Assembly (NCBI GenBank): GCA_027018875.1
Contig: JALUYA010000042.1
Coordinates: 1 to 40,001 of the forward strand
Length of the DNA: 40,001 bases
Origin: Gammaproteobacteria bacterium
GTDB taxonomy: Bacteria; Pseudomonadota; Gammaproteobacteria; JAKDMP01
Direction: 5' to 3'
Shown in pieces: positions 26,858 through 40,001 of this stretch; positions within the stretch are counted from its first letter, which is position 1; each line of letters begins with the position of its first letter. Position numbers and translations under genes: made by a program. The notes below the pieces were generated by a model. The model was not told the origin of the DNA and ran no database searches. It worked only from the letters and a program-made list of their open reading frames with translations.

Positions 26858-27348
26858 GGTCCGTTCGCCGTGCTCGATGCCGCGGGCAGAATAACCTTGA
26901 CCCGTTGGCTACCCCGCTGCCGGGCGTTCAAGGTGCCACTCGAGAGCGCATAGCGCATCTGCGGCGCCTGGACGGTTTGCCCCCGGCGCTGAATCTCGAC
27001 CTCACCGCTTAATTCGATCAGGTTGCTCGCGGCAAGATAGGTGATCTGTTGCGCGGTGCCGCGGGCGGGTGGGCGCTTGTTCGGGTGCCACTGGAAGCGG
27101 GCCGGAGAACCGGTGACGAGGATGCGCGAAACCTTCTGGTCGCGAACATAAACGACGGCGCGATTTCCATAGACCTTGAACGCACCGCGGGTGATGACTA
27201 CGTGACCGGAGTACACGGCCTGGCCGGTTTTGTTGGTAACGGTCCAGTGATCGGCGGTGATAGTCAGAGGGGGCGAACCGGCATGGGCGTATCCGAGTCC
27301 CGCCCCAAGCAATAATGCCCCCAGTAATACTTTGTATCTATTTGCCAT
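26854..27348 (-). CDS. lptA: LPS transport periplasmic protein LptA
   Basis: 164 residues from the ATG at 27348. A GTG six codons upstream (27366) is a less likely start; the GTGAGG there may serve as ribosome site. A signal peptide (hydrophobic about 7-20, cleavage after AHA) precedes an OstA/LptA beta-jellyroll: PLTITADHWTV, AVYSGHVVITRGAFKVYG and AQQITYLAASNLIELSGEVEI. It forms the periplasmic bridge that carries LPS from LptC to LptD. Overlaps the 3' end of lptC by about 11 bp. Confidence 0.93.
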   Translation of the reverse strand: MANRYKVLLGALLLGAGLGYAHAGSPPLTITADHWTVTNKTGQAVYSGHVVITRGAFKVYGNRAVVYVRDQKVSRILVTGSPARFQWHPNKRPPARGTAQQITYLAASNLIELSGEVEIQRRGQTVQAPQMRYALSSGTLNARQRGSQRVKVILPAASSTANGP

Positions 27349-27901
27349 AGTGGCCCGATACCTCACTTAGCAGTTCGAGGGTTCCGGTCTTGAGGCCGGC
27401 CTTGAATCCGAGCCCCGTGATCGTGCGCCCTTGTTGACGGATGAGAACCCTGGCAGAAGATGAAGCCCATTCGGTATCCAGGTTCACCACCAGGCTGGGG
27501 GCTTGGAAACCGATGGGCGAACGTGCGTTGATCTGGCGGGCGCGAACCTGGCCACTCAGATACAAATGTATGCGCTTTGCATCCAATCGTCCTTCCCTGG
27601 CCGTTATCATCCAGCGGGCAACCGGGCCCTGGTAGTCGGTAATACGGATCCCTGCGAACCGGGTAATGCCGCTTTGCGGCATATGCGTTACCCGCGGGGA
27701 GACCGCCACATATCGCCGTCGGCCATCGGGGGAATAACGAGTGATGACGGCATCGACCATGGAGTAGTCCGAACGGTTGGCAAGTTGCGTCTCGGCCGTC
27801 CCGGAGGCGGCCCGGAAGCGTGTCCCGATGAGCAGCCAGCTGGAGAGCCCGGCCGCGGCCAGCAGGATAAAAAATAAGATGCGTCCCATCCAGGTCTTCA
27901 T
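27338..27901 (-). CDS. lptC: LPS export inner-membrane protein LptC
   Basis: 187 residues from the ATG at 27901, which overlaps the kdsC stop in an ATGA. An upstream in-frame extension to 27982 lies inside kdsC and is unlikely. One N-terminal membrane helix (about 6-23) is followed by a periplasmic LptC jellyroll with YVAVSPRVTHMP and ITAREGRLDAKRIHLYLSGQV. LptC takes LPS from LptB2FG and hands it to LptA. Sequence conservation in this family is low; gene position gives much of the confidence. Confidence 0.92.
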   Translation of the reverse strand: MKTWMGRILFFILLAAAGLSSWLLIGTRFRAASGTAETQLANRSDYSMVDAVITRYSPDGRRRYVAVSPRVTHMPQSGITRFAGIRITDYQGPVARWMITAREGRLDAKRIHLYLSGQVRARQINARSPIGFQAPSLVVNLDTEWASSSARVLIRQQGRTITGLGFKAGLKTGTLELLSEVSGHYGK

Positions 27902-28389
27902 GCCGGGACGGACTGGGCCGTGAGAATCCGGTCGCAGGCCTCGCGTACGGCGCCATCGCCTCCTGCCGCCCGGGAACACCAATCGGCGGCCGCACGCACC
28001 ATGGGGCGTGCATTGGCCGGTGCCAGAGCCAACCCGGCGATATTCAGGGCGGGCAGGTCGGGTTCGTCATCACCCATATAGGCGCACTCCACCAGCTCCA
28101 AGTGGGCGGCCGCGGCCACCTCGGCCAGGCATCGGCCCTTATCGGTAACACCTTCGTGATAACGGCTGATGCCCAGTTCCCGGGCCCTGCGTGCCGTTGC
28201 CTCGGAACGGCGCGCCGTGATCAGGGCCACCACGATTCCCGTCTGCATCAACCGCTGTAGGCCATATCCGTCCTGAACATTGAAAGCCTTGGCTTCGCCT
28301 CCGGGTTCGAAATACCAGATACGTCCATCGGTAAGGACGCCGTCAACATCCAGTGCCAGCAAGCGTATCCGCGCCCAATCCGGATTCAT
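27898..28389 (-). CDS. kdsC: 3-deoxy-D-manno-octulosonate-8-phosphate phosphatase
   Basis: 163 residues. It is a HAD-type phosphatase without a cap domain, as expected of KdsC: DVDGVLTDG (14-22) holds the nucleophile aspartate, then ALITAR, and a late MGDDEPDLPAL motif for metal binding. It removes phosphate from Kdo-8-phosphate to give Kdo for the LPS inner core. The start overlaps the kdsD stop by 4 bp. Confidence 0.95.
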   Translation of the reverse strand: MNPDWARIRLLALDVDGVLTDGRIWYFEPGGEAKAFNVQDGYGLQRLMQTGIVVALITARRSEATARRARELGISRYHEGVTDKGRCLAEVAAAAHLELVECAYMGDDEPDLPALNIAGLALAPANARPMVRAAADWCSRAAGGDGAVREACDRILTAQSVPA

Positions 28390-29372
28390 ACCACCCCAGC
28401 CCGGAGCAGATCATGAACGTTGAAGGCACCGACCAGGCGTCCCTTCTCGACCACCGGCATGCCATTGATACGCCGAGTTTCCATGAGTTCAAGTGCCTGG
28501 GCGGCGAGCATATTGGGCATGGTTATGGTGCATTCGACGGTCATCAGTTGGTCGATGGGGGTGGTAAGTTGGGCGCCCTGATCCAGTGCCCGGCGCAAAT
28601 CTCCATCGGTAAAAATACCCTGTACTGTGTTCTCGGTATCGACGATGATGGTCATGCCGAGCCCCTTCGAACTCATAGTCACCAAAGCCTGGCCTAGGGG
28701 GGTGTCTCCCGTTACCTGGGGGATCTCTTTACCGGTGTGCATCACATCCGCGATGCGCAGCAGTAGGCGTCGGCCCAGGGTACCCCCGGGATGGGAGCGG
28801 GCAAAATCTTCGGTGGTAAACCCGCGGGCCTTGGAAACGGCCAACGCCAGTGCATCGCCCATGGCCAGGGCCGCGCTGGTGCTGGCTGTGGGAGCGAGAT
28901 TCAGGGGGCAGGCCTCGCGTGAAACCGTGACATCCAGGTGGATGTCGGCCAGTTTTGCCAGCGTGGATCCGGGAGCCCCGGTCAAGGCAACCAGCGGCAC
29001 GCCAAGGCGCTTGATAAGCGGAAGAATGGTCAGCACTTCTGGTGTTTCACCGGAATTGGACAGGGCGATCAGGGCGTCACCACGCGTAATCATACCCAGG
29101 TCTCCATGCCCGGCCTCGCCCGGATGAACGAAAAATGCCGGGCTGCCGGTAGACGCTAGGGTGGCGGCCAGTTTACGGCCGATATGGCCGGATTTTCCCA
29201 TGCCGGTTACGACCGTGCGCCCGGTGCAGGCGAGAATCAGGCCACAGGCCGCAGCAAACCGATCGTCGATCCGTCCGCGCAAGGCGGCAACGGCAGCGGT
29301 TTCGATTTCGATCACCTCGCGTCCGGCGGCAATGAGCCCGGCGGCGGAGGCTGGAGCGGGAGTTGCGTGCAA
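28386..29372 (-). CDS. kdsD: D-arabinose-5-phosphate isomerase
   Basis: 328 residues. The SIS domain (about 40-175) contains VTGMGKSGHIGRKLAATLASTG, HPGEAGHGDLGM and LSNSGETPEVL. Two CBS domains fill the C-terminal third. It makes arabinose-5-phosphate for Kdo synthesis. The start is a TTG at 29372; an in-frame stop 6 codons upstream (29388-29390) leaves no ATG or GTG option, and no strong ribosome site is visible. First gene of the minus-strand kds/lpt/rpoN block, divergent from the bolA-type gene with 100 bp between. Confidence 0.95.
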   Translation of the reverse strand: MHATPAPASAAGLIAAGREVIEIETAAVAALRGRIDDRFAAACGLILACTGRTVVTGMGKSGHIGRKLAATLASTGSPAFFVHPGEAGHGDLGMITRGDALIALSNSGETPEVLTILPLIKRLGVPLVALTGAPGSTLAKLADIHLDVTVSREACPLNLAPTASTSAALAMGDALALAVSKARGFTTEDFARSHPGGTLGRRLLLRIADVMHTGKEIPQVTGDTPLGQALVTMSSKGLGMTIIVDTENTVQGIFTDGDLRRALDQGAQLTTPIDQLMTVECTITMPNMLAAQALELMETRRINGMPVVEKGRLVGAFNVHDLLRAGVV

Positions 29373-29472
29373 AATTGATGAGGGCCGTTAGTTCCTTTTA
29401 TTGTAAACGCTCGGGACATTCTTGCGCGTGGCTCTGTTAAACTTAACTAGGTTTCCCATCGCCCCTTGTTTC

Positions 29473-30968
<1,496 letters not shown>

Positions 30969-31003
30969 CCGGATGCCGGTATATCGGTAAATGTTGCACG
31001 AGT

Positions 31004-31009
31004 TATAAT
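31004..31009 (+). promoter_or_regulatory. Candidate -10 for sspAB
   Basis: A perfect TATAAT lies between murA and sspA, 28 bases before the sspA ATG. The -35 region at 16-18 bases is poor, and TTGCAC at 30994 is too close to serve. AGGGGATG (31020 onward) can serve as the ribosome site. Confidence 0.45.
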
Positions 31010-31036
31010 TAAAATAGTGAAGGGGATGATTCCACA

Positions 31037-31636
31037 ATGATCCTGTATGCGCGTCCGGACGATCCCGCGGGGCATGCAATTCGCCTGCTGTTGGCGGAGA
31101 AAAGCGTGGGCGTTAAACTTGAAGAGATCAATGACGAGTCTTCCAGCGAGCAGCTCTTGCATCTCAATCCCTATGGTCGTTTGCCGACGCTGGCCGCGCA
31201 TGGAGTTACGTTGTTCGACCCTCGCGTAATTGTCGAATTTATAAACGAACGCTATCCTCATCCACCGATGATGCCGTCCGATCCCGTTCTTCGTGCCCGC
31301 GTACGGCTGTTGACCCAAGAGGTTGTCGGGGAATGGTATGAACTTTGCGGACGCATTATCCGGGGCCAGGGGCGCGATAAACCCCGAATCCGGCGTGAAT
31401 TGACTGAGGCTATTCTAGCCAGTGAAGCGTTATTCGGAGATTCGCCGTATCTGCTTTCGAAACATTATGGCGTGGCCGATTGCGTAACCATTCCCGTACT
31501 TTGGCGTTTGCACCACCTGGGTATCTCCTTGCCGCGAGAGGCCAAAAATTTATGGAAATACATGCAACTGGTGTTCCGGCGACCCACCTTTGTGGCCAGC
31601 CTGACCGGTCATGAAAGAGGGATGGCCGCAGGATGA
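31037..31636 (+). CDS. sspA: Stringent starvation protein A (glutathione S-transferase fold)
   Basis: 199 residues. It has an N-terminal thioredoxin-like domain (about 1-78) with the cis-proline loop NPYGRLPTL and a C-terminal all-helical GST domain. The usual catalytic cysteine/serine of true GSTs is not seen near the N-terminus (MILYARPDDPAGHAIRLLLAEK), as expected of SspA, which binds RNA polymerase rather than glutathione. The pairing with sspB, overlapping by 4 bp, supports the call. Confidence 0.92.
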   Translation: MILYARPDDPAGHAIRLLLAEKSVGVKLEEINDESSSEQLLHLNPYGRLPTLAAHGVTLFDPRVIVEFINERYPHPPMMPSDPVLRARVRLLTQEVVGEWYELCGRIIRGQGRDKPRIRRELTEAILASEALFGDSPYLLSKHYGVADCVTIPVLWRLHHLGISLPREAKNLWKYMQLVFRRPTFVASLTGHERGMAAG

Positions 31637-32028
31637 ACTCCTCTGCCAAGCCACCGCGCGAACCTTATTTTTTGCGGGCGATGTATGCCTGGATCAGCGA
31701 CTGCGGGTTCATACCGCAAATCATCGTGGACGCTGGGGAGGAGGGAACCAAGGTTCCCACCGAGTTTGTACGCGATGGGCGCATCGTACTCAATATTTCC
31801 TCCCGTGCCGTGCGGGATCTGGTTATCGATAATAATGCCATCAGTTTCTCGACTCGATTTGCCGGTAGGATCCAACAAGTGTTCGTGCCCATGACCGCCA
31901 TACTCGGGATCTACGCACGTGAATCGGGCGAAGGGCTTGCCTTCATCGAGGGAGACAAGCCCCCGCCGGTATCACCGGAAGACGGCAAAAATCCGGTTTC
32001 CGGACCTCGGCTCCGGGTGGTCAAATAA
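31633..32028 (+). CDS. sspB: ClpXP specificity-enhancing factor SspB
   Basis: 131 residues. The N-terminal substrate-binding domain contains REPYFLRAMYAWISD and VLNISSRAVRDLVIDN, typical of SspB, which delivers ssrA-tagged peptides to ClpXP. A flexible, Pro/Gly-rich linker ends in LRVVK, matching the short C-terminal motif that docks on ClpX. Coupled to sspA by a 4-bp overlap. Confidence 0.95.
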   Translation: MNSSAKPPREPYFLRAMYAWISDCGFIPQIIVDAGEEGTKVPTEFVRDGRIVLNISSRAVRDLVIDNNAISFSTRFAGRIQQVFVPMTAILGIYARESGEGLAFIEGDKPPPVSPEDGKNPVSGPRLRVVK

Positions 32029-32070
32029 GCACTTCGTTAGACTTTCGCCGCTCCTTCACAGAGATCATTT

Positions 32071-33063
32071 ATGTTGCCGACTCAATCACAAATCCGCACG
32101 GACTGGACCCGGGATGAAGTATCACAGATTTATCACAGCCCGTTGAATGATCTTTTATTTCAGTCTCAGGTCCGGCATCGGGAAACCTTTGAGCCGAACA
32201 AGGTGCAGGTTTCCACCCTGTTGTCGATCAAGACCGGGGGCTGTAGCGAAGACTGCAAATACTGTTCGCAAAGCGTGCGGCATGCGACCGTGGTTGCCCC
32301 CGAAGCCTTGCTCGATGTTCGGACCGTGCGCGAACGGGCACGTGCCGCCAAGGCCGCGGGAGCCACGCGTTTCTGTATGGGAGCCGCGTGGCGCAAGCCG
32401 AAAGATAAGGATCTCGATCGGGTTTTGCCGCTATTGGCGCAGGTCAAGGCACTGGGAATGGAATCCTGCCTGACGCTGGGAATGCTCACTGCCACGCAGG
32501 CTGATCGCCTGGCCGCGGCCGGACTCGATTACTACAACCATAATCTGGATACCTCGCCCGATTATTACCCCGAAGTGGTTTCCACTCACACCTACCAGGA
32601 TCGGCTTGAAACCCTGGAGCACGTCCGTGCCGCCGGGATCAAGGTGTGCTGCGGCGGAATCGTTGGGCTGGGAGAATCGGCGGCGGATCGCATCGCTTTG
32701 CTGCATCGTCTGGCGACGCTCCCGGAACATCCCCAGAGTGTTCCGATCAATGAACTGGTGCCGATCGAGGGTACCCCGCTTGCGGCAACCCCCCGGGTGG
32801 ACCCCTTGGAGATCGTCCGCACGATAGCCACCGCCCGAATTCTTATGCCCCGGTCACGGATTCGGCTCGCGGCGGGACGGTCCCAAATGAGCGATGAACT
32901 ACAGGCCTTGTGCTTCTTCGCCGGGGTCAATTCGATCTTTTTCGGCGAAAAGTTATTGACCGCACCGAATCCCGGGGCGGATCGCGATCGTCGGCTTTTC
33001 GATCGCCTGGGTTTGGAACCGGAACCCGCACCCGAGCCCGAGCCTCTCCCCACGGTGCAATGA
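32071..33063 (+). CDS. bioB: Biotin synthase
   Basis: 330 residues. A radical SAM enzyme: C58-x3-C62-x2-C65 binds the [4Fe-4S] cluster. [18 protein letters not shown] and KVCCGGI contribute the cysteines and other residues of the second cluster and substrate site. It inserts sulfur into dethiobiotin, the last step of biotin synthesis. First gene of a six-gene bioBFHCDA operon; it begins 42 bp after sspB and has a moderate ribosome site. The Pro/Glu-rich tail overlaps bioF by 4 bp. Confidence 0.98.
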   Translation: MLPTQSQIRTDWTRDEVSQIYHSPLNDLLFQSQVRHRETFEPNKVQVSTLLSIKTGGCSEDCKYCSQSVRHATVVAPEALLDVRTVRERARAAKAAGATRFCMGAAWRKPKDKDLDRVLPLLAQVKALGMESCLTLGMLTATQADRLAAAGLDYYNHNLDTSPDYYPEVVSTHTYQDRLETLEHVRAAGIKVCCGGIVGLGESAADRIALLHRLATLPEHPQSVPINELVPIEGTPLAATPRVDPLEIVRTIATARILMPRSRIRLAAGRSQMSDELQALCFFAGVNSIFFGEKLLTAPNPGADRDRRLFDRLGLEPEPAPEPEPLPTVQ

Positions 33064-34229
33064 CCGATCTCCAGTCGCGCCTGGCCGCCGGGCTTGCGGC
33101 TCGCACGCGTTTGGGGTTGCGCCGGGAGTTGCGGCCTCGCGGTCCGGACTCCGTGCCCCGGGTCGATGTGAACGGTCGGCGGCTCATCAACTTCGCCGCC
33201 AACGACTACCTGGGGCTGGCTTCTCATCCCCGGGTGAACGAAGCCCTGGCGGGGGGGGCCAAACGCTGGGGCGCCGGCGCCGGCGCCTCGCACCTGCTTT
33301 CCGGCCATACCCGGGCCCATGCTGCTTTCGAGAAGACACTCGCCGATTTTCTTGAGTGCGAGCGGGCGTTGCTGTTCTCCACCGGGTACATGGCCAACTT
33401 GGGGGTGATCGGTGCCTTGGCGGGACGCGGCGACAGCGTGATCGAGGATCGCCTCAGCCACGCCTCGCTGCTCGATGCCGCGGTTCTTTCCCGTGCCCGC
33501 CTGTTGCGCTATGCCCACGCGGATATCGAGGCCGCCCGGAACTGCCTGGGACGGGCAGCGGGCCGACGCCTGCTCGCCACCGACGCGGTATTCAGCATGG
33601 ATGGAGATATCGCACCGTTGGCGAACCTCGTCCAATTGACCCGGGAGACCGATGCGGTGCTGGTTGTCGATGATGCACACGGATTCGGCGTGCTGGGTAA
33701 TTCGGGGCGGGGAACCCTGGAGCATCTGGGTATCGGCAGCGCGGAGGTCCCGGCCCGGGTAGTGACTTTCGGCAAGGCGCTCGGGGTTTTCGGGGCCGCG
33801 GTCGTGGGCAGCCGCAATCTGATTGAAACCCTGGTCAACCATGCCCGGACCTATGTTTATACCACCGCGTTTCCGCCCGCCCTGGCCGTGGCGCTTGGTG
33901 CGGCCCTTGCGGTGCTGCGTGCGGAGGACTGGCGGAGGGAAAAACTGCGGGAACATATAGCCCGGTTCCGTGACCGGGCGCGCACCCGGGGTCTGCCCCT
34001 GGCAGATTCCTCCACGCCGATCCAGCCGGTTCTGCTCGGGCAAGTTGATATCGCCGTCGCGATGGCCCGGCTCCTGGAGACGCAAGGATACTATGTGCCG
34101 GCCATTCGCCCCCCCACCGTTCCCGAAGGATCGGCACGCCTGCGGATCTCGCTTTCCGCCGCCCATGAAACGGCACAGATCGAGGGCCTGGTTTGCGCCC
34201 TGGCGCAGGCGTTCGACGCCCATGGCTGA
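33060..34229 (+). CDS. bioF: 8-amino-7-oxononanoate synthase
   Basis: 389 residues from the ATG at 33060 that overlaps the bioB stop; a longer frame upstream lies inside bioB and is rejected. A PLP-dependent alpha-oxoamine synthase: [11 protein letters not shown] (44-54), GASHLLSGH (76-84), DDAHGFG (204-210), and the PLP lysine K239 in TFGKALG. It joins pimeloyl-ACP and alanine. Next gene bioH starts 8 bp before its stop. Confidence 0.97.
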   Translation: MTDLQSRLAAGLAARTRLGLRRELRPRGPDSVPRVDVNGRRLINFAANDYLGLASHPRVNEALAGGAKRWGAGAGASHLLSGHTRAHAAFEKTLADFLECERALLFSTGYMANLGVIGALAGRGDSVIEDRLSHASLLDAAVLSRARLLRYAHADIEAARNCLGRAAGRRLLATDAVFSMDGDIAPLANLVQLTRETDAVLVVDDAHGFGVLGNSGRGTLEHLGIGSAEVPARVVTFGKALGVFGAAVVGSRNLIETLVNHARTYVYTTAFPPALAVALGAALAVLRAEDWRREKLREHIARFRDRARTRGLPLADSSTPIQPVLLGQVDIAVAMARLLETQGYYVPAIRPPTVPEGSARLRISLSAAHETAQIEGLVCALAQAFDAHG

Positions 34230-34970
34230 ATCGGCGCCGATCTTCGCGGTACACGGCTGGGCGCTCAATGCGGCGGTTTTCGAGCCCCTGGGAGAAGATC
34301 TTGCGGGGCGACCCCTGTTGGCCGTCGATCTGCCGGGCCATGGCATGCGGCGCAATGAATTGCTGGGGAGCGACCCCGCGCCATTGGTGGCCCGGCTTCT
34401 GGAGCAGGCACCCGGGCGAAGTATCTGGCTGGGCTGGTCGCTCGGCGGCATGCTGGCCCTGGGGGCCGCCTTGCAGGCCCCCGAACGGATCGAGGCCCTG
34501 GTGATTGTTTGCGCCGCGGCCAGTTTTATTTGCCGCCCGCATTGGCCCCGCGGGATGCCGCGGGAGCAATTGCGGCGCATGGCCGCCGATTTGGCGTTGG
34601 CCCCGCGCGAAGTCGTGAGTAATTTTCTTGCCCTCCAGGTACTGGCAAGCCCCGGCGCGCGCACGGCCTTGCGGGGGTTGCATGAAGCCCTGAAAAAACG
34701 TGGTGAAGCCTCGGCACAGGCTCTGGGCGATGGCTTGAGGTTATTGGAGATCATGGATTATTCCACCGTCCTCGGGCAACTGGAAGTGCCGGTGTTGGTC
34801 ATTACCGGGGACCGGGATCGACTGGTCACCCCGGAATCCGCGCAGGCCCTGGGCGACGGCTTGCCCCACGGCCGGTGCGTGCATTTCAGGCAGGCCGCTC
34901 ATGTCCCGTTCTTGACGCATCGAGCCTTGTTCGAGACCACGATCGCGGCGGAACTGGAGCGTTGGCGGGT

Positions 34971-34974
<4 letters not shown>
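34222..34974 (+). CDS. bioH: Pimeloyl-ACP methyl ester carboxylesterase
   Basis: 250 residues from the ATG at 34222, inside the end of bioF. Alpha/beta hydrolase: HGWALN near the N-terminus (11-16), nucleophile Ser73 in GWSLGG, likely Asp199 in a D-R-L-V loop and His227 in AAHVPF. It removes the methyl group from pimeloyl-ACP methyl ester to end chain elongation started by BioC. Having bioH inside the operon, next to bioC, supports the call over a generic hydrolase. Confidence 0.95.
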
Positions 34975-37826
<2,852 letters not shown>

Positions 37827-38108
37827 ACCCGGAGCCGAATAGTGGCACGGTAGGGCTGCCCCGGATCTGCCGCCGGGCAGCGATGCCTGCGTGAACAAAA
37901 TTCGCCCTTTGCAGGGCTACCTCGGCGCTTGGGCCGGGAGGTTGCGATCTGAAGCCGTTCCGTTCGCCGATTGCGGGATCGGGCCGATAAGGCCGAGAGA
38001 CTCGAAAGCCGGTTGCGACTTCTATTTGCCGAATGCCAAGCCGCCAAGGCCGGGCCCGGCTTTCGTGTGAGCCGCAACCGCTACGCCGGGGTGCGCTATC
38101 CTAAAAGC
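37827..38108 (+). other. Intergenic region after bioA with hairpin
   Basis: 282 bp. GCTGCCC (37855-37861) and GGGCAGC (37875-37881) form a 7-bp hairpin after bioA, without a T run, so only a weak terminator candidate. From 37971 a TTG-started frame leads directly into the next gene (46 extra codons), but these residues do not resemble that family and no ribosome site supports them. No clear promoter was found. Confidence 0.35.
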
Positions 38109-38840
38109 ATGATCGCAACCTTCACGGATTTTGGCGTACCCGGGCCCTACCTGGGCCAGGTGCATGCCGTGCTTCACAGCCAAGCGCCCGGCACCCCGGT
38201 GGTGGATATCTTTCCCGATCTTCCTGCCTGCAACATCCGGGCCGGCGCCTACTTGTTGCCGGCCTACAGCCGGTACCTCCCGGAAAACAGCGTGTGTCTG
38301 TGCGTGGTGGACCCGGGTGTCGGTACCGAACGGGGTGCCGTAGTGGTGCGCGGTAATGGGCGCTGGTACGTCGGCCCGGACAATGGTCTGTTTTCGATCC
38401 TGTTGCGCCGCACCCGCAACGCGCAGGCATTTCGTATCGACTGGCGTCCCGGGGAATTATCCAGCAGCTTCCATGGGCGCGACCTGTTTGCTCCCGTGGC
38501 CGCACGACTTGCGCGCGGTGAACCACCGCCCGGCGAAGAGTTCGATCCCGCCCGCCTGCTCACCCCCGGCTGGCCAGATGATCTGGCCGAGGTCACATAC
38601 CTGGATCATTTCGGCAATGCTATCACCGGCTTGCGCGCTTCAGGCATAACCAACACCAGTACCATCGAGGTGGCGGGGAAGCTTTGTGAGTTCAGGCGCA
38701 CCTTCGGCGAGGCGGAACCCGGCGTTCCGTTCTGGTATGAGAATGCGAACGGCCTGGTAGAGATTGCATTGGCCAACGCTCACGCAGGCCAGGTGCTGGG
38801 GCTTGCAGTGGGTGCGGTATTGCAGGTGACGGCCGGCTAA
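38109..38840 (+). CDS. SAM hydrolase / SAM hydroxide adenosyltransferase family (DUF62)
   Basis: 243 residues. The N-terminus TFTDFGVPGPYLGQ and the central VVDPGVGTERG and GPDNGLFS motifs are characteristic of the family, which splits S-adenosylmethionine into adenosine and methionine using water; the fluorinase and chlorinase are distant relatives. SSFHGRDLFAPVAARLA and YLDHFGNAITG also match. The ATG at 38109 was chosen because the family begins with the I-x-T-x-TDFG strand. Being next to bioA, a SAM consumer, could be coincidence. A decayed IS lies downstream. Confidence 0.92.
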   Translation: MIATFTDFGVPGPYLGQVHAVLHSQAPGTPVVDIFPDLPACNIRAGAYLLPAYSRYLPENSVCLCVVDPGVGTERGAVVVRGNGRWYVGPDNGLFSILLRRTRNAQAFRIDWRPGELSSSFHGRDLFAPVAARLARGEPPPGEEFDPARLLTPGWPDDLAEVTYLDHFGNAITGLRASGITNTSTIEVAGKLCEFRRTFGEAEPGVPFWYENANGLVEIALANAHAGQVLGLAVGAVLQVTAG

Positions 38841-38965
38841 CCTGAATCCGGGACCATGCTTGGGCCCGGTTCCGTCTTCCGGCAGGAGTCCGAGTGACTG
38901 AAGCTGATCAGGCCGCCGCTTGACTCAACCGCCGAACACCACTTTCGTCAATAACTCTTCTTGGC

Positions 38966-39609
38966 AAGGAATTCAAGGCGAATGTGGCGCTTGAGGCGAT
39001 ACGGGGCGGGAGGACGCTTGCACAGTTATCCTCGCAGTATGATATAAGGTATACGTCACCCAGATCAGCGCCTGGAAGAGGCGCGCCCTTGAAGAGCTGC
39101 CGGAGGCCTTTGCCGATTCACTGCGGCGCAGCGAACGCAAGTGCCAGGCACACGAAGAGCGCCTGTATCGCCGGATCGGCAAGTTGCAGGTCGGAGAGGT
39201 GGATTGACTTGAAAAAAGTTCACGGAACTGGGCTTGTGATGGCAGAAGATCGCGCCATTGATCGAGCCGGGTCATCCGAGGGTGAGTGTACGCCGACAAT
39301 GCGGGCCGATCGACTCGAATCGATCGAGCTGGCTTGAATCCGCCCAGTTCACCAGCACCAAATTCACCGACGTTCTAAGAGCCCACGACATCCGCCTCGG
39401 CATGGACGGCAAGGCTCGAGCGGCTGTGGCGCTTCCTCAAATACGAGGACATCTACCTCAAGCACTACAACACCCTCCTGGGCGAGGCGCGCCACGGCTT
39501 GGCGGCCTACTTCCGGTTCTACAACTTCGAGCGGCCTCATCAGTCCCTGGATAACCGGACACCGGGCGAGATCTATGGAAATTTCTCGTCACTCCTGGTG
39601 GCGGCATAA
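38966..39609 (+). mobile_element. Decayed IS3-family insertion sequence (broken orfA and orfB)
   Basis: OrfA fragments: KEFKANVALEAIRGGRTLAQLSSQYD (in two pieces), then after a frameshift near 39045-39050 TQISAWKRRALEELPEAFADSLRRSE, and a premature TGA at 39205-39207 where EVDWLKKS would normally continue. OrfB remains only in patches: IEPGHPRVSVRRQC, SAQFTSTKFT, and from about 39411 ERLWRFLKYEDIYLKHY ... FYNFERPHQSLD to a TAA at 39607. Most of the catalytic core (DDE) is deleted, so it cannot transpose by itself. About 39620-39660 resembles the right end of such elements. No intact left end was seen. Confidence 0.82.
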
Positions 39610-39878
39610 CCGGCATGGGACTCTATCTTAAATTGCCTGGGTGGTGGTCTTGACAGAGGGATTCACATTAAGTGCCTGCCGGCAAGCAAGTATCTAAGAT
39701 ACACTCCCTGCTGTCGGCGATATAGCCCCCAGCAGGACTTACCCTTCATGGCGGGCGAGACTCCGAACCAACGGGGTTGCAGTCCAGATAACCACGTTTT
39801 CTCACCACATAGATCCGCCTACATTAAAACAGGCGGTGGACTCACTCTAGAAATCCAGCTGCAATCAAAATCCACTAA
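39610..39878. other. Non-coding stretch with several inverted repeats between two IS remnants
   Basis: 269 bp with no convincing gene. It contains GTATCT/AGATAC (39690-39702), TGCCGGCA (39677-39684), and a hairpin CCGCCT/AGGCGG with a 10-base loop (39816-39837). The low coding content and flanking IS ends suggest debris of a further mobile element, which I could not identify. Confidence 0.4.
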
Positions 39879-40001
39879 GGAAGGTCTGATCAATTCACGC
39901 TGACGGGCTTGTTTCGGTTTTCGGTATAAACGGCGTGTTCATGACGAACGAAAAGCGCGTTATCGCCGTGGATATTTGCCCGATTTCATGGTTGTGCTCG
40001 T
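39879..40001. mobile_element. Probable end of an IS5-like element, cut by the window
   Basis: GGAAGGTCTGATCAATTC (39879-39896) resembles the terminal inverted repeats of IS5-type elements, which commonly begin GGAAGGT. The following 105 bases continue to the window edge. A short plus-strand frame opens at an ATG at 39941 and a minus-strand frame is also open, so transposase orientation cannot be decided. Confidence 0.4.

Noticed and set aside
33250-33290. Short GGCGCC-type tandem pattern in bioF
   Set aside because: It encodes the conserved Gly/Ala-rich GAGAGASHL segment; codon bias explains the repetition.
32592-34754. A 720-codon open frame on the minus strand across bioB, bioF and bioH
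   Set aside because: It is antisense to three clearly recognised genes, has low-complexity Arg/Gly/Pro/Ala-rich composition and no domain; long antisense frames are expected in GC-rich coding DNA.

Overview
The window is high-GC bacterial chromosome, almost certainly from a gammaproteobacterium. The support is gene order: a kdsD-kdsC-lptC-lptA-lptB-rpoN-hpf-rapZ block, sspA-sspB, and a bioB-F-H-C-D-A biotin operon of gammaproteobacterial type. A tkt-gap-pgk-pyk cluster followed by c-type cytochrome and cytochrome bd-related genes would fit a chemolithoautotroph such as an Acidiferrobacter- or Acidithiobacillus-like organism. That lifestyle is inference; no RuBisCO, rRNA or other decisive marker lies in the window.

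Layout. 1-119 is the 3' end of an IS30-type transposase. 232-4835 (minus) holds an SLC13-type transporter with two RCK_C domains, coupled to uvrA. 4925-9892 (plus) holds an APC-family permease and a 1064-residue exported BNR/sortilin-like repeat protein, closed by a good terminator. 10059-21102 (plus) is a long co-directional run: transketolase, GAPDH, phosphoglycerate kinase, pyruvate kinase, then a tetraheme cytochrome c, an orphan CydB-like membrane protein and a membrane-anchored penicillin-acylase-family protein. A ParA-type ATPase (minus) converges on the acylase. A patatin-like phospholipase (plus) converges on the 29372-23170 minus-strand envelope/sigma-54 block. 29473-37826 (plus) holds bolA/ibaG, murA, sspA, sspB and the full biotin operon, followed by a SAM hydrolase-family gene (38109-38840). 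The right end (38966-40001) is a decayed IS3-family element, an unidentified stretch with inverted repeats, and what looks like the terminal repeat of an IS5-like element.

How the genes work together. tkt-gap-pgk-pyk covers sugar-phosphate rearrangement and lower glycolysis, also used by the Calvin cycle. The kds/lpt genes make Kdo and move LPS to the outer membrane; murA starts peptidoglycan synthesis. bioC and bioH build and release the pimeloyl moiety, and bioF-A-D-B convert it to biotin.

The most unusual item is the translationally coupled pair at 15848-18561. A cytochrome c made of two dehydrogenase-type and two c5-type heme domains overlaps a CydB homologue by 4 bp, with no CydA next to it. 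The CydB protein has lost residues that are otherwise well conserved. It may be an undescribed electron-transfer module.
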